From Micromonospora sp. RHAY321 (GTDB lineage Bacteria; Actinomycetota; Actinomycetes; Mycobacteriales; Micromonosporaceae): a DNA stretch of 64,000 nucleotides. The stretch spans positions 1 to 64,000 of the forward strand of contig NZ_JAMHIW010000018.1 in NCBI RefSeq assembly GCF_023896955.1, given 5' to 3'. The notes under the pieces are model-generated. The model was not told the origin of the DNA. It searched no databases and saw nothing but the letters and a program-made list of their open reading frames with translations. Shown one piece after another: positions 34,151-42,444 of this stretch (the first letter of the stretch is position 1; the number at the start of each line of letters is the position of its first letter). The position numbers and the translations under genes were made by a program.

Positions 34151-35350
34151 TCAGCCCTTCATGGCCACGGCCGGCGGCGCGGTCTCGTCACCGGTGAGGC
34201 TCTTCTGCGCGGTCGCCGTGAAGGCGGTGCCGCTGCCGGTCAGCTTGGCCTGGAACATCGGCTGGAGCAGCGCGTGGTCCGCGGCCCGGATGGTCATCTT
34301 GCCCTTGACCCCGTCGAAGCTCCAGCCCTCCAGGGCGGTCACCATCTTGTCGACGTCGTCCCCGCCCTCCTGCACGGCGCGGACCACCATCTGGGCGGCG
34401 GCGAAGCCGTCCGGGTGGAACAGGTCGATGGTGCTCACCTTGGCCTTCAGCGCCTTGCTGGCCTCGGTGTCGCTGGCACCGTCGAAGTAGTGCGACAGGA
34501 AGGAGATCTTCGTCCCGGCGGCGCCGAAGGTCGGCCAGGAGGAGCGGATGTCCAGGCCGGTGACGACCGTGGTGGAGGAGAGCACGCCCTGCTGGTCGAG
34601 GCTCTGCCACATGGCCGGGGCGGTGGTGCCGGCCCAGGCGACGAAGAGCAGATCCGGCTTGGCCGTCTTGATCTGGCTGGCGAACGGGGTGAACTCGGTG
34701 GCGCTGGCCGGGGCCCGGACGCTGCTCACGGTGGCGCCCGCGCCGCCGATGACCGTCTTGACGGCCGCCTCGTTGGCGTCGCCGAACGCGCCGTCCTGGG
34801 CGAAGACCACGACCTTCTTGCCCGCCGGGTCGCCGATGAACGACTTGGCGGTCACCACGTCCTGGTACGACTGACGGCCGGAACGGAAGGTGTACTTGTT
34901 CGCACCGGTCACCGCGTCGGTGGCGGCCGGCCCGGAGATGAACAGGGCCTTGTTCTGCGCCGCGATCGGCGCGACCTGGAGCGCCACGCCAGAGGCGGTG
35001 GAGCCGGCAATGATCTTCGTGCCCTTGCCGATCAGGTCCTTGGCAGCGGAGACCGCCTTGGCCGGGTCGCCCGCGTCGTCGACCTCGGTCAGCTCGATCT
35101 TCCGGTCACCGACCTTGCCGGTGCCCTGGGTGGCGAAGTCGAGCCCCGCCTTGAACCCCTCGATGTACTGCTTGCCGTAGCTGGCCAGGGCTCCCGACTG
35201 GGAGTACACCAGGCCGACCTTGACCGGTGCGGCGCTGTCGCCGCCGCCGGTGGCGGTGTCCTGCGGGCTGCCACAGGCCGTGGCGGCCAACGCCGCGGCC
35301 ATCATCGTGGCGGCGGAGAGGAACACCCGCCGCGTCGTCCGGACCGTCAT
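34151..35350 (-). CDS. livK: branched-chain amino acid ABC transporter substrate-binding lipoprotein
   Basis: A 399-residue type I periplasmic-binding-fold protein, anchored as a lipoprotein: signal MTVRTTRRVFLSAATMMAAA with lipobox ATAC (C26). VGLVYSQSGALASYGKQ is the first lobe strand-loop of Leu/Ile/Val-binding proteins; GSTASGVALQVAPIA and FFAQDGAFG-type motifs follow. It delivers substrate to LivHM. As first gene of the operon its promoter must lie in 35351-35600. Specificity (Leu/Ile/Val, or another amide) cannot be read from sequence alone. Confidence 0.92.
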   Translation of the reverse strand: MTVRTTRRVFLSAATMMAAALAATACGSPQDTATGGGDSAAPVKVGLVYSQSGALASYGKQYIEGFKAGLDFATQGTGKVGDRKIELTEVDDAGDPAKAVSAAKDLIGKGTKIIAGSTASGVALQVAPIAAQNKALFISGPAATDAVTGANKYTFRSGRQSYQDVVTAKSFIGDPAGKKVVVFAQDGAFGDANEAAVKTVIGGAGATVSSVRAPASATEFTPFASQIKTAKPDLLFVAWAGTTAPAMWQSLDQQGVLSSTTVVTGLDIRSSWPTFGAAGTKISFLSHYFDGASDTEASKALKAKVSTIDLFHPDGFAAAQMVVRAVQEGGDDVDKMVTALEGWSFDGVKGKMTIRAADHALLQPMFQAKLTGSGTAFTATAQKSLTGDETAPPAVAMKG

Positions 35351-35609
35351 TGCGACTCCACATGAGGACTCGGAGGGAGAGAACTTCTTCGTGTCGGCTC
35401 ACGCTAGAAGTGACGTCACCCACGAGCTATGTGGCGGAAACACACAAGTAACAGGAATGAGGTGGCCGGAGGTTACAACGGGCCGCACCACCACCGGAGA
35501 GCCCGCGCCCCCGATGGCTCGAATCCCCACGGACCACGCGGTCTCTGTGTCGTCCCGCGCCATCCGCCCCGTTTCGCCAGGGCCTCCCCACTGCCGCGCC
35601 CCCGATCGT
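35351..35609 (-). promoter_or_regulatory. non-coding region upstream of the liv operon
   Basis: Part of a 446-base stretch without a supported gene. Bases 35400-35480 are locally AT-richer and should carry the livK promoter, but I cannot assign -35 and -10 boxes. The short open frames here lack ribosome sites and codon bias. Confidence 0.4.
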
Positions 35610-35670
35610 GCTCGATCGTGGATGTAGTGGGCTCGACCGCACCGCGACACCACTACTTCCAGGATCGAGC
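35610..35670. repeat. 61-base imperfect palindrome, REP/MITE-like
   Basis: Two 21-base arms (35610-35630 and 35650-35670) match at 19 of 21 positions when one is inverted: GCTCGATC...GTAGTGG against CCACTAC...GATCGAGC, around a 19-base spacer. It lies between a transcription start region and a terminator, in no gene. Its form suits a dispersed palindromic intergenic element; transcribed, it would fold into a long hairpin. Confidence 0.7.
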
Positions 35671-35698
35671 GCGATCTTCGAGGCGCCCCGGACGTGCC

Positions 35699-35735
35699 GC
35701 TGGCCCGTCGTCCGGGTGACGGGCGACGGGCCAGC
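35699..35735 (-). terminator. stem-loop terminator after the glycerophosphodiesterase gene
   Basis: Perfect 12-base-pair stem GCTGGCCCGTCG / CGACGGGCCAGC with a 13-base loop, 62 bases beyond the leftward stop at 35797. Confidence 0.65.
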
Positions 35736-35796
35736 GCTCGGGCCGGGCGTGGTCGGCCCGGCGGTCGGCTCGGAGCGGATCAGCTCCGGGCCGAGG

Positions 35797-36942
35797 TCAG
35801 TTTTCGGCGAGGCCGGCGCGGGCGGCGACGGCGGTGTCCGGTTGGTCGGTGAAGACGCCGTCCAGGCCCAGGCCGAGGAAGAGTTCGTACTCGGCGGTGA
35901 TGTCGCCGCGTCCGTTCGGGTCGGTACCGATCCGGAAGTCCACCGGCAGGAACTGGTTCTCCGCGCGGAACGTCCAGGAGTGCACGAGCAGCCCTTCCCG
36001 GTGCGCGTCGCGCACCACGCTGGTCGGGGCGAGCAGCGCGCCGGCGGCGTCCCGGGGCACGATCAGGTTCTTGTTCGCCCCGATGCCGTCGGCGTACGCG
36101 GCGATCCACTTCAGCCCGGCCGGCTTGGCCAGGTCCTGGTAGCTGCGGGTGTCACCGGCCACGGTGAAGTCGTACGGGCGGCCGGTCGCGTCGAGCAGTT
36201 GGGCCAGCTTGACGTCGATCATCCGGTTGAGCTTGCGCAGGTTGGCCGTCTCGAACGACTGGACGAAGACCGGCGAGTTCTTACGGTCCAGCCTGTTCTG
36301 CCGGAGTACCCGGACCAGCGGCTCCTCCAGCGGCAGCTTGATGGAGGCGAAGTAGCTCGGGTGCTTGGTCTCCGGGTAGATGCCGATGGTGCGGCCCCGT
36401 GCCCGCCCCTCGGCTCGGGCCAGGTCGATGACCTCCTGGAGGGTGGGCACCTCGAAGCGACCGTCGAAGGCGGTGTTCGCGACCCGCACCTGCGGCAGCC
36501 GCTCCTTGGCCCGCAGCGTCTTCAGCTCGGCGAGGGTGAAATCCTCGGTGAACCAGCCGGTGACCGCGACACCGTCGATGGTCTTGGTCGCCTTGCGGGC
36601 GGCGAACTCCGGGTGCGCCGACACGTCGGTCGTACCGGAGATCTCGTTCTCGTGCCGGGCGACCAGGACCCCGTCGGAGGTGGAGACCAGGTCGGGCTCG
36701 ATGTAGTCGGCGCCCATCCGGATCGCCAGCCGGTACGCCTCCAGCGTGTGCTCGGGCCGGTAGCCGCTCGCGCCGCGGTGACCGATGACGATCGGCCGCT
36801 CGGACGCGCGGGAGTGGTCCGCCTCGGTCGCCGCGTCGGCGGTGGCCATGGTCGGTACGGCCACGGCGGCGGCGAGCAACGCGCCGGCCACGCCGAGGGT
36901 CGAGAGGGTACGTCGCAACGCCAGCTCCTGTCGTCGGGTCAC
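35797..36942 (-). CDS. secreted glycerophosphodiester phosphodiesterase
   Basis: A 381-residue exported GDPD-family enzyme hydrolysing glycerophosphodiesters to glycerol-3-phosphate and an alcohol; it would serve phosphate or carbon scavenging outside the cell. After a signal peptide (about 1-35, cleavage near TADA) come IGHRGASGYRPEHTLEAY with catalytic His, DYIEPDLVSTSDGVLVARHE with the metal-binding Glu/Asp and second His, then FVQSFE and TDQPD. The length and the insert between motifs resemble periplasmic GlpQ. GTG 36942 has GGAG just upstream; TTG 36924 is possible. It is divergent from trkH. Confidence 0.9.
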   Translation of the reverse strand: MTRRQELALRRTLSTLGVAGALLAAAVAVPTMATADAATEADHSRASERPIVIGHRGASGYRPEHTLEAYRLAIRMGADYIEPDLVSTSDGVLVARHENEISGTTDVSAHPEFAARKATKTIDGVAVTGWFTEDFTLAELKTLRAKERLPQVRVANTAFDGRFEVPTLQEVIDLARAEGRARGRTIGIYPETKHPSYFASIKLPLEEPLVRVLRQNRLDRKNSPVFVQSFETANLRKLNRMIDVKLAQLLDATGRPYDFTVAGDTRSYQDLAKPAGLKWIAAYADGIGANKNLIVPRDAAGALLAPTSVVRDAHREGLLVHSWTFRAENQFLPVDFRIGTDPNGRGDITAEYELFLGLGLDGVFTDQPDTAVAARAGLAEN

Positions 36943-37057
36943 GGCTCCAGCAGATCGCCCCCGATTGGCCGGGAGTTTGTCGATGACTGGCCGGCAGATG
37001 AATCTCCGGAATGCGCGTTCCCGCTCCCGACCCCGAGCGGAAAAGGAAGATTGTCTG

Positions 37058-38392
37058 GTGCGCCGGTTTCTCCGCAATCCCGTGCGGCTGGTGCCGTTCG
37101 GTTTCCTGGTGCCGATCCTGCTCGGCACCGGGCTGCTGATGGCGCGCTGGGCGACCGTCGACCATCAGCGCCCACCGCTGGTCACCGCGCTCTTCACGGC
37201 CACCTCGGCGGTGTCGGTCACCGGCATGGCGGTCACCGACACGCCCAACTACTGGTCCGGCGGCGGACTGGTGGTGATCACGGTGCTCACCCAGCTCGGT
37301 GGCCTCGGCATCCTCACCGTGGCGGCGCTGGTCATCCTCGTGGTCTCCCGCCAGCTCGGGCTGCGCAACCGGCTGCTGGTGCAGGCCGAGACGGCGGAGT
37401 TCGGCATCGGTGACGTGGGCCGGCTGCTGAGCCGGATCGCGGTGACCGTCTTCGCCTGCGAGGCGGTGATGACCGCGCTGGTCGCCGGGCGACTCTGGCT
37501 GGTCTACGACTACACACCCGGGCGGGCCCTCTGGTCGGGCGTCTTCCACGCCGTACAGGCGTTCAACAACGGTGGCTTCGCGCTCTACTCGGAGGGCCTG
37601 CTGGCCTTCGACCGTGACCCGTGGGTGTCGCTACCGCTGGCGTTCGGTGCGATCGTCGGCGGGCTCGGGTTTCCCGCCCTGTTCGAGGCTGCCCGCGAGT
37701 GGCGCCGGCCGGCGGGGTGGGCGGTGGCCACGAAACTGACCATCTGGGGCAGTGCCGCGCTGCTGCTGATCGGCTTCGCCGGTCTGCTCGCTGCGGAGTG
37801 GACCAACGACGGCACCATCGGCCCGTACGACGCCCGGGGCAAGGTGCTCGCGTCGTTCACCCAGATCGCGTTGAGCCGCACCGGCGGCTTCAGCGTGCTG
37901 GACATCGCCGCTCTGCAGGAGGAGAGCTACCCGCTGCTGATCGTGCTGATGTTCATCGGCGGCGGCAGTGCCAGCACGGCCGGCGGGATCAAGGTCTCCA
38001 CGTTCTTCCTGCTGGCGTTCACCATCTGGGCGGAGTTGCGCGGCGAGCCCGACGTGACGGTGGGGCACCGCCGGGTAGCCACCGCGAGCCAGCGGCAGGC
38101 GATCACCGTGGCGCTGCTCAGCGTCGCCCTGGTCACGGCCGGGACGATGACCCTGCTGCTGCTCACCGAGGGGGTCCGCTTCGTCGCGGCCCTGTTCGAG
38201 GTCACCTCCGCCTTCAGCACCACGGGCCTGACCATCGGCCTGGCCGGCACGCTGCCGGCCAGCGGCCAACTGACCCTGACCGTGCTGATGTTCATCGGCC
38301 GGGTCGGGCCGCTCACCCTCGGGTCGGCGATCGCCCTGAACACCCGGCGTCGGCTCTACCGCTATCCCCAGGAACAACCCGTTGTCGGCTAG
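37058..38392 (+). CDS. trkH: Trk/Ktr-type potassium uptake channel subunit TrkH
   Basis: A 444-residue K+ channel-type transporter. The four pore loops carry the selectivity glycines: SVTGMAVTD, FNNGGFAL, LSRTGGFSV and FSTTGLTIG. Eight or more membrane helices surround them. It needs the cytosolic TrkA-type subunit encoded 17 bases downstream. GTG 37058 follows AAAAGGAAG; upstream in-frame codons lie in the divergent promoter region, so I exclude them. Length and motif set match KtrB-like proteins of Gram-positive bacteria as well as TrkH. Confidence 0.92.
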   Translation: MRRFLRNPVRLVPFGFLVPILLGTGLLMARWATVDHQRPPLVTALFTATSAVSVTGMAVTDTPNYWSGGGLVVITVLTQLGGLGILTVAALVILVVSRQLGLRNRLLVQAETAEFGIGDVGRLLSRIAVTVFACEAVMTALVAGRLWLVYDYTPGRALWSGVFHAVQAFNNGGFALYSEGLLAFDRDPWVSLPLAFGAIVGGLGFPALFEAAREWRRPAGWAVATKLTIWGSAALLLIGFAGLLAAEWTNDGTIGPYDARGKVLASFTQIALSRTGGFSVLDIAALQEESYPLLIVLMFIGGGSASTAGGIKVSTFFLLAFTIWAELRGEPDVTVGHRRVATASQRQAITVALLSVALVTAGTMTLLLLTEGVRFVAALFEVTSAFSTTGLTIGLAGTLPASGQLTLTVLMFIGRVGPLTLGSAIALNTRRRLYRYPQEQPVVG

Positions 38393-38409
38393 CAGAGAGG
38401 AGGGCCGGG

Positions 38410-39078
38410 GTGTCAGCCAAGCGAGCGGACGGCCGTGGCGTCGTGGTGATCGGGCTGGGCCGGTTCGGGTGCCACCTGGCGGGGTCGCTGAGCAGGATGG
38501 ACCGCGAGGTGCTGGCCGTCGACCGCAACCCGGAACAGGTGCAGCGTTGGTCGGCACAGCTCGACCGGGTGGTCCAGGCCGACGCGACCGAGGAGGGGGC
38601 ACTGCGGCAGCTCGGCGTCGCCAGCTTCGGGCGGGCGGTGGTGGCCATCGGCGCCTCGGTGGAGGCGAGCGTGCTCACCGTGCTGGCGCTGACCGAGCTG
38701 GGCATACCGCAGATCTGGGCCCGGGCGACCTCGCAGAAGCACGCCAAGATCCTGTCATCGGTCGGCGCGCACCACGTGATCTTCCCCGAGGCGGAGACCG
38801 GCGAGCGGGTGGCACACCTGATCGTCAGCCGGCTGCTCGACTTCATCGAGTTCGACGACAGCTTCGCGATCGCCACCGTCCGGGTGCCGGACTCCCTGGC
38901 CGGGCGAACCCTGCTCGACCTGCGTCCAGAGGAGCGCTACGGGGTCCGGGTGATCGGTGCCAAGCTGCCGGGCGAGCGCTTTCAGTACGCCTCGGACAAC
39001 ACGGCACTCGCCCAGGGCGGGGTGCTCGTCGTCGAGGGTGGGATCGACCAGGTGCAACGGTTCGCGGGGCAGCGCTGA
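38410..39078 (+). CDS. TrkA-type potassium channel regulatory subunit
   Basis: A 222-residue cytosolic gating subunit: an RCK_N Rossmann domain with nucleotide motif GLGRFG (15-20) and the acidic residue in VLAVDRN, then an RCK_C domain (about 135-222, AIATVRVPDSLAGRTL). It binds NAD(H) or ATP and opens or closes TrkH. GTG 38410 has GAGGAGGG upstream and lies 17 bases after trkH, so they form one operon. It is a KtrA/single-RCK form rather than the double-unit E. coli TrkA. Confidence 0.93.
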   Translation: MSAKRADGRGVVVIGLGRFGCHLAGSLSRMDREVLAVDRNPEQVQRWSAQLDRVVQADATEEGALRQLGVASFGRAVVAIGASVEASVLTVLALTELGIPQIWARATSQKHAKILSSVGAHHVIFPEAETGERVAHLIVSRLLDFIEFDDSFAIATVRVPDSLAGRTLLDLRPEERYGVRVIGAKLPGERFQYASDNTALAQGGVLVVEGGIDQVQRFAGQR

Positions 39079-39125
39079 ACGGCGTCAGTTCCCGCCGCCG
39101 CCGTGCCCCTTCCCCTTACCCTTGG

Positions 39126-40775
39126 TCACCTTCCCGCTTTTCCCGAACCACCCGGTCCTTTGCCCTTGCCGGGGACCTCGGGCTTGGCCTTCGTCGTGTC
39201 ACCGCCAGAGCCGGAGCCACCCGAACCCGAGCGGCCGCCGGACGCCGCCTTCGGCGGAGCCTTCGTCGTGGCCGCCTTCGTCGTGGGCGCCTTGCTCGGC
39301 GCGACGGTGGACGGAGCCGTGCCAGCCACCCCCGAGACGCGTACGCCGCAGGCCGTGTCACCGAGCCGGAACTCCACCGGCAGCGGGTTCGCCCCGCTGT
39401 ACTTCCCGGCCAGGGTGAACTTCTCGGCCGCACCGGACGCCAGGGTGGCGCGCTGGGCCGCCGGCCGGACGAGGACCATGCTCCCCTGCTGGTGCACCTG
39501 GGTCGGTTCCGCCGTCGTCACCGTCTGCTGACCGGGAAAGGTGAAGCTCATCGTCCAGTCACGCAGCTCGCTGTCCCCGGTGTTGGTCAGGGTCAGCTCG
39601 GCGGCGAAGTCCGTGCCGGAGTCCGTGCGCAGCGCGTACGCCACCTCGCAGGGCGCCGCCGTCGGCAGACCCATCCGGGCCTCGGTCGGCGACTGGTCCC
39701 CGCCACTGGCCGGGCTGCGCGAGGTGAACGCCCACATCCCCGCCGTGACCGCGACCAGGCCGGCGGCGGCCACGCCGGCCTCCACCCGCCGGCGCCGCTT
39801 CTCCCGCCGGGTCCGATTGCGGGTACGCGACAACGGCAGCGCGTCGGTCTCCGCCGACCAGGGCAGAATCGTGGTGCCCGCGCTGGCGAGCGCGACCGGG
39901 TCCAGTGGCCCGGCAGGCGAGACCGGCACCGCCGCCAGCATCCCGGCCGCGTCGGCGAGTGTCCGGGCCAGCTCGGCGGTGGCCGGCCGGTCCCCGGGCT
40001 GCTTGGCGAGGCAGCGCCGCACCAGGTCGGTCACCTCGTCGGGCAGCCCCGACACCTCCGGCATCGGCTCCGGTTCGTTGTACATGTGCGCGCGCAGCAT
40101 CTCGGTGGTCGTGCTGGCCTGCCACGGCAGCCGGCCGGTGAGCATCCGGTAGAGCAGCAGCCCGACGGCGTACACGTCGGTGGCCGGGGAGACCTGGCCG
40201 TTGTCCAGCCGCTCGGGGGCGAGGTACGCGGGCGTGCCCAGCAGCGCGCCGTCCGGGCCCTTCTCGCTCTCCCCCACCAGCGCGGAGATTCCGAAGTCGA
40301 CGACCTTGACCCCGGTCGAGGTGAGCATCACGTTGCCGGGGGTGACGTCGCGGTGCACCACGCCGCGGGCATGGGCGGTGGCCAGCGCGGAGCTGACCTC
40401 CGCGCCGATGGTCACCGCCTCCCGCCAGGGCAGCCGGCCCTCCCGGCCCAGCCGGCTGGCCAGCGAGCCACCGTCGACCAGCTCCATCACCACGTAGGGC
40501 ACGGTCAGGCCGACCTGTTGGGACTCGCCGTAGTCGTACACGTTGGTGATGTTCGGGTGGCAGAGTCGCGCGGCGGCCTGCGCCTCGATCCGGATCCGGT
40601 GCCGGAAGGCCCGGTCGCTGGCCAGCCGGGATGCCAGCACCTTCACCGCGACCTGACGGCCGAGCACCTCGTCGTAGCCCCGCCAGACCACCGACATGCC
40701 GCCGGCACCGAGCTGCTCGATGAGCCGGTACCGCTCATCGAGGAGTTGTGCGCTGTTCCGGTCCCCACCACCCAT
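39126..40775 (-). CDS. Ser/Thr protein kinase with extracellular CBM2-like domain
   Basis: A 549-residue PknB-type kinase. Catalytic residues: glycine loop GAGGMS, K45 in VAVKVL, HRDVTPGN (H141-D143), DFG (160-162), APERL. One membrane helix (about 331-351) is followed by an outer domain (about 375-480) that resembles a type 2 cellulose-binding module (CEVAY, TLTNTGDSELRDWTMSF, FPGQQ), though few of its surface Trp residues remain. A Ser/Thr/Lys/Gly-rich tail ends it. Such kinases usually sense wall or envelope ligands. The final residues look frameshifted (see finding). It converges on the TrkA gene. The ribosome site at 40775 is weak. Confidence 0.9.
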   Translation of the reverse strand: MGGGDRNSAQLLDERYRLIEQLGAGGMSVVWRGYDEVLGRQVAVKVLASRLASDRAFRHRIRIEAQAAARLCHPNITNVYDYGESQQVGLTVPYVVMELVDGGSLASRLGREGRLPWREAVTIGAEVSSALATAHARGVVHRDVTPGNVMLTSTGVKVVDFGISALVGESEKGPDGALLGTPAYLAPERLDNGQVSPATDVYAVGLLLYRMLTGRLPWQASTTTEMLRAHMYNEPEPMPEVSGLPDEVTDLVRRCLAKQPGDRPATAELARTLADAAGMLAAVPVSPAGPLDPVALASAGTTILPWSAETDALPLSRTRNRTRREKRRRRVEAGVAAAGLVAVTAGMWAFTSRSPASGGDQSPTEARMGLPTAAPCEVAYALRTDSGTDFAAELTLTNTGDSELRDWTMSFTFPGQQTVTTAEPTQVHQQGSMVLVRPAAQRATLASGAAEKFTLAGKYSGANPLPVEFRLGDTACGVRVSGVAGTAPSTVAPSKAPTTKAATTKAPPKAASGGRSGSGGSGSGGDTTKAKPEVPGKGKGPGGSGKAGR

Positions 40776-40845
40776 GGTGGCCGTTGTTGCCCACGTGCGG
40801 GCCGGCTACACCTGAAGTATCGGAATCGGTCACGGATTCACCCGT

Positions 40846-42408
40846 TCAGGCGGTCGCGAGAAGCTGGTCCACCGGGGCGTAGTCGTCGGTCAGCACCAGC
40901 GCCGCGCCGATGAAGTCCGTCAGCTCCGGGCCGGACAGCAGGCTCACCTGCTTGTCGACCTCGTCCAGGCGGGCCCGGATGGCCTCCAGTGGCAACGGTG
41001 CGTCGGAGCCGACGATGAGGAAGTTGGCACCCTGCTCCTCGGCGAGCGCCTCCGGCGGGGCGATCAGCGCCAGGTGCGCGAACTCGGTGGCCACCGTGGC
41101 CAGTTCGGCACGGATGAACCGCAGCGGCGGATAGTCGATGACGTTCTGCACGTACACCCCACCCGGGCGGGTCACGCGCCGAACCTCGGCGGCCATCTCC
41201 CGGGTGGCGAGGTGCCACGGCACCACCAGGTGCCCGAAGGCGTCGCCGACCACCAGGTCGCGGCTGTCCGTCGGCTCGCCCACGACCAGCATCCGGGCGT
41301 CACCCACGACCGCCCGCAGCTCCGGGCCCTGGCGTACGCCCAGCTCCCGCTCGCCCAGCTCGACCAGCCCACCGTCGATCTCGAACACCACGTTGTCGGT
41401 GCCCGGCCGGGTGGCCGTCAGGTAGCGCGGCACGGTGAACCCGCCGCCGCCCAGGTGCAGCGCGTCCAGCCGCTGCCCGGCCGGCGCGACCACGTCGGCG
41501 ACCGCGCCGATCCACTTCGTGTACGCGTACTCCAGGTATTTCGGGTCGGCCAGGTCCACGTACGAGTGCTGGGCCGAGTTGAGCAGCAGCGTCCGTCCGC
41601 TCGACCGGGCCGGGTCGGACGTCACCCGGGCGCAGTGGTACGCCGTCTCGATGTCGCACGGGTTCGGCGCCACGGTGGTCAGCCCCGCCCCGGCCAGGCC
41701 GAGCACGGCCAGCGCGGCCCTGGCCCGGGCCGGGCCAGGCAGCTCGGTGGGCGCCTGCCGGCGCAGGTACCAGCCGAGGCCGAGGCCGGCCACGCCGAGC
41801 GCGACCGCCAGCGCGAGCAGGATCACCGTGCTGGGCAGCGCGGCGACCAGCACGAAGCCGGTGAGCAGGGTGGCGGTGATGCCGCCCAGGGTGCCGATCC
41901 CGGACAGCCGGCCGACCACCTGACCGGTGCGGCGCAGGTCGGCGAGCTGGAGCTTCACCACGAGCGGGGTGACCGCCGCCAGCAGCGCCGCCGGCACGAA
42001 CACGGCCAGTGCCACCAAGAGCAGGATCGCGCTGGCCGCGCCGCCGCGCAGCACCTCGCCCGCGTAGCGGACCACGGGCAGGGTGATCGCGGTGGCGATG
42101 CCGGCCAGCACCAGCGCCGGCGCCAGCAGGCCCCGGGGGTCACGCCGGTCGGCCAGCCAGCCACCGGACCACGCCCCGTACGCGATCGCGGCCAGCGCGA
42201 TGCCGATCACCGAACTGGTCACCTGGAGGGTCACCCCGACGTACGGGCCGACCAGGCGCAGCGCGACGGTCTCCAGCACCAGCACGGCGCCGCTGGAGAA
42301 GAAGACCAGGAAGGCGGCCAGGCCGTTCGGCAGCGCCCGGCCGGTGACCGGCACGGACGAGGCCGAGGAAGCCGGCGGGGCCGCTACGTCGGACGGTGGG
42401 GTGTTCAT
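40846..42408 (-). CDS. fused membrane transporter / spermidine-synthase-like protein
   Basis: A 520-residue fusion: about 7 membrane helices (25-225) followed by a spermidine-synthase-type Rossmann domain (about 265-500). The enzyme part shows LHLGGGGFTVPRYL (the SAM or decarboxySAM binding loop), FEIDGG and VVGDARMLV with the acidic Asp pair, then VVGDAFGHLVVP. Such fused MFS/SpeE proteins are common in actinobacteria; whether they make polyamines or another propylamine or methyl transfer product is not settled. The conserved Asp-Asp proton-acceptor motif of true synthases is only partly present (GDAFG). Confidence 0.83.
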   Translation of the reverse strand: MNTPPSDVAAPPASSASSVPVTGRALPNGLAAFLVFFSSGAVLVLETVALRLVGPYVGVTLQVTSSVIGIALAAIAYGAWSGGWLADRRDPRGLLAPALVLAGIATAITLPVVRYAGEVLRGGAASAILLLVALAVFVPAALLAAVTPLVVKLQLADLRRTGQVVGRLSGIGTLGGITATLLTGFVLVAALPSTVILLALAVALGVAGLGLGWYLRRQAPTELPGPARARAALAVLGLAGAGLTTVAPNPCDIETAYHCARVTSDPARSSGRTLLLNSAQHSYVDLADPKYLEYAYTKWIGAVADVVAPAGQRLDALHLGGGGFTVPRYLTATRPGTDNVVFEIDGGLVELGERELGVRQGPELRAVVGDARMLVVGEPTDSRDLVVGDAFGHLVVPWHLATREMAAEVRRVTRPGGVYVQNVIDYPPLRFIRAELATVATEFAHLALIAPPEALAEEQGANFLIVGSDAPLPLEAIRARLDEVDKQVSLLSGPELTDFIGAALVLTDDYAPVDQLLATA

Positions 42409-42444
42409 CGTCGCGATGGTACGCAGCGAAGCTGGCCCTTCGGG

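Noticed and set aside
30621..35350. Urea ABC transporter (urtABCDE) as an alternative to liv
   Set aside because: Gene order is binding protein, LivG, LivF, LivH, LivM rather than the urt order, and no urease genes are near.
35505..35540. Sequence GGCTCGAATCC that looks like a tRNA T-arm
   Set aside because: The flanking bases do not form the 5-base T-stem (GATGG against CCCCA pairs at only two places) and no acceptor or anticodon arm can be drawn around it.
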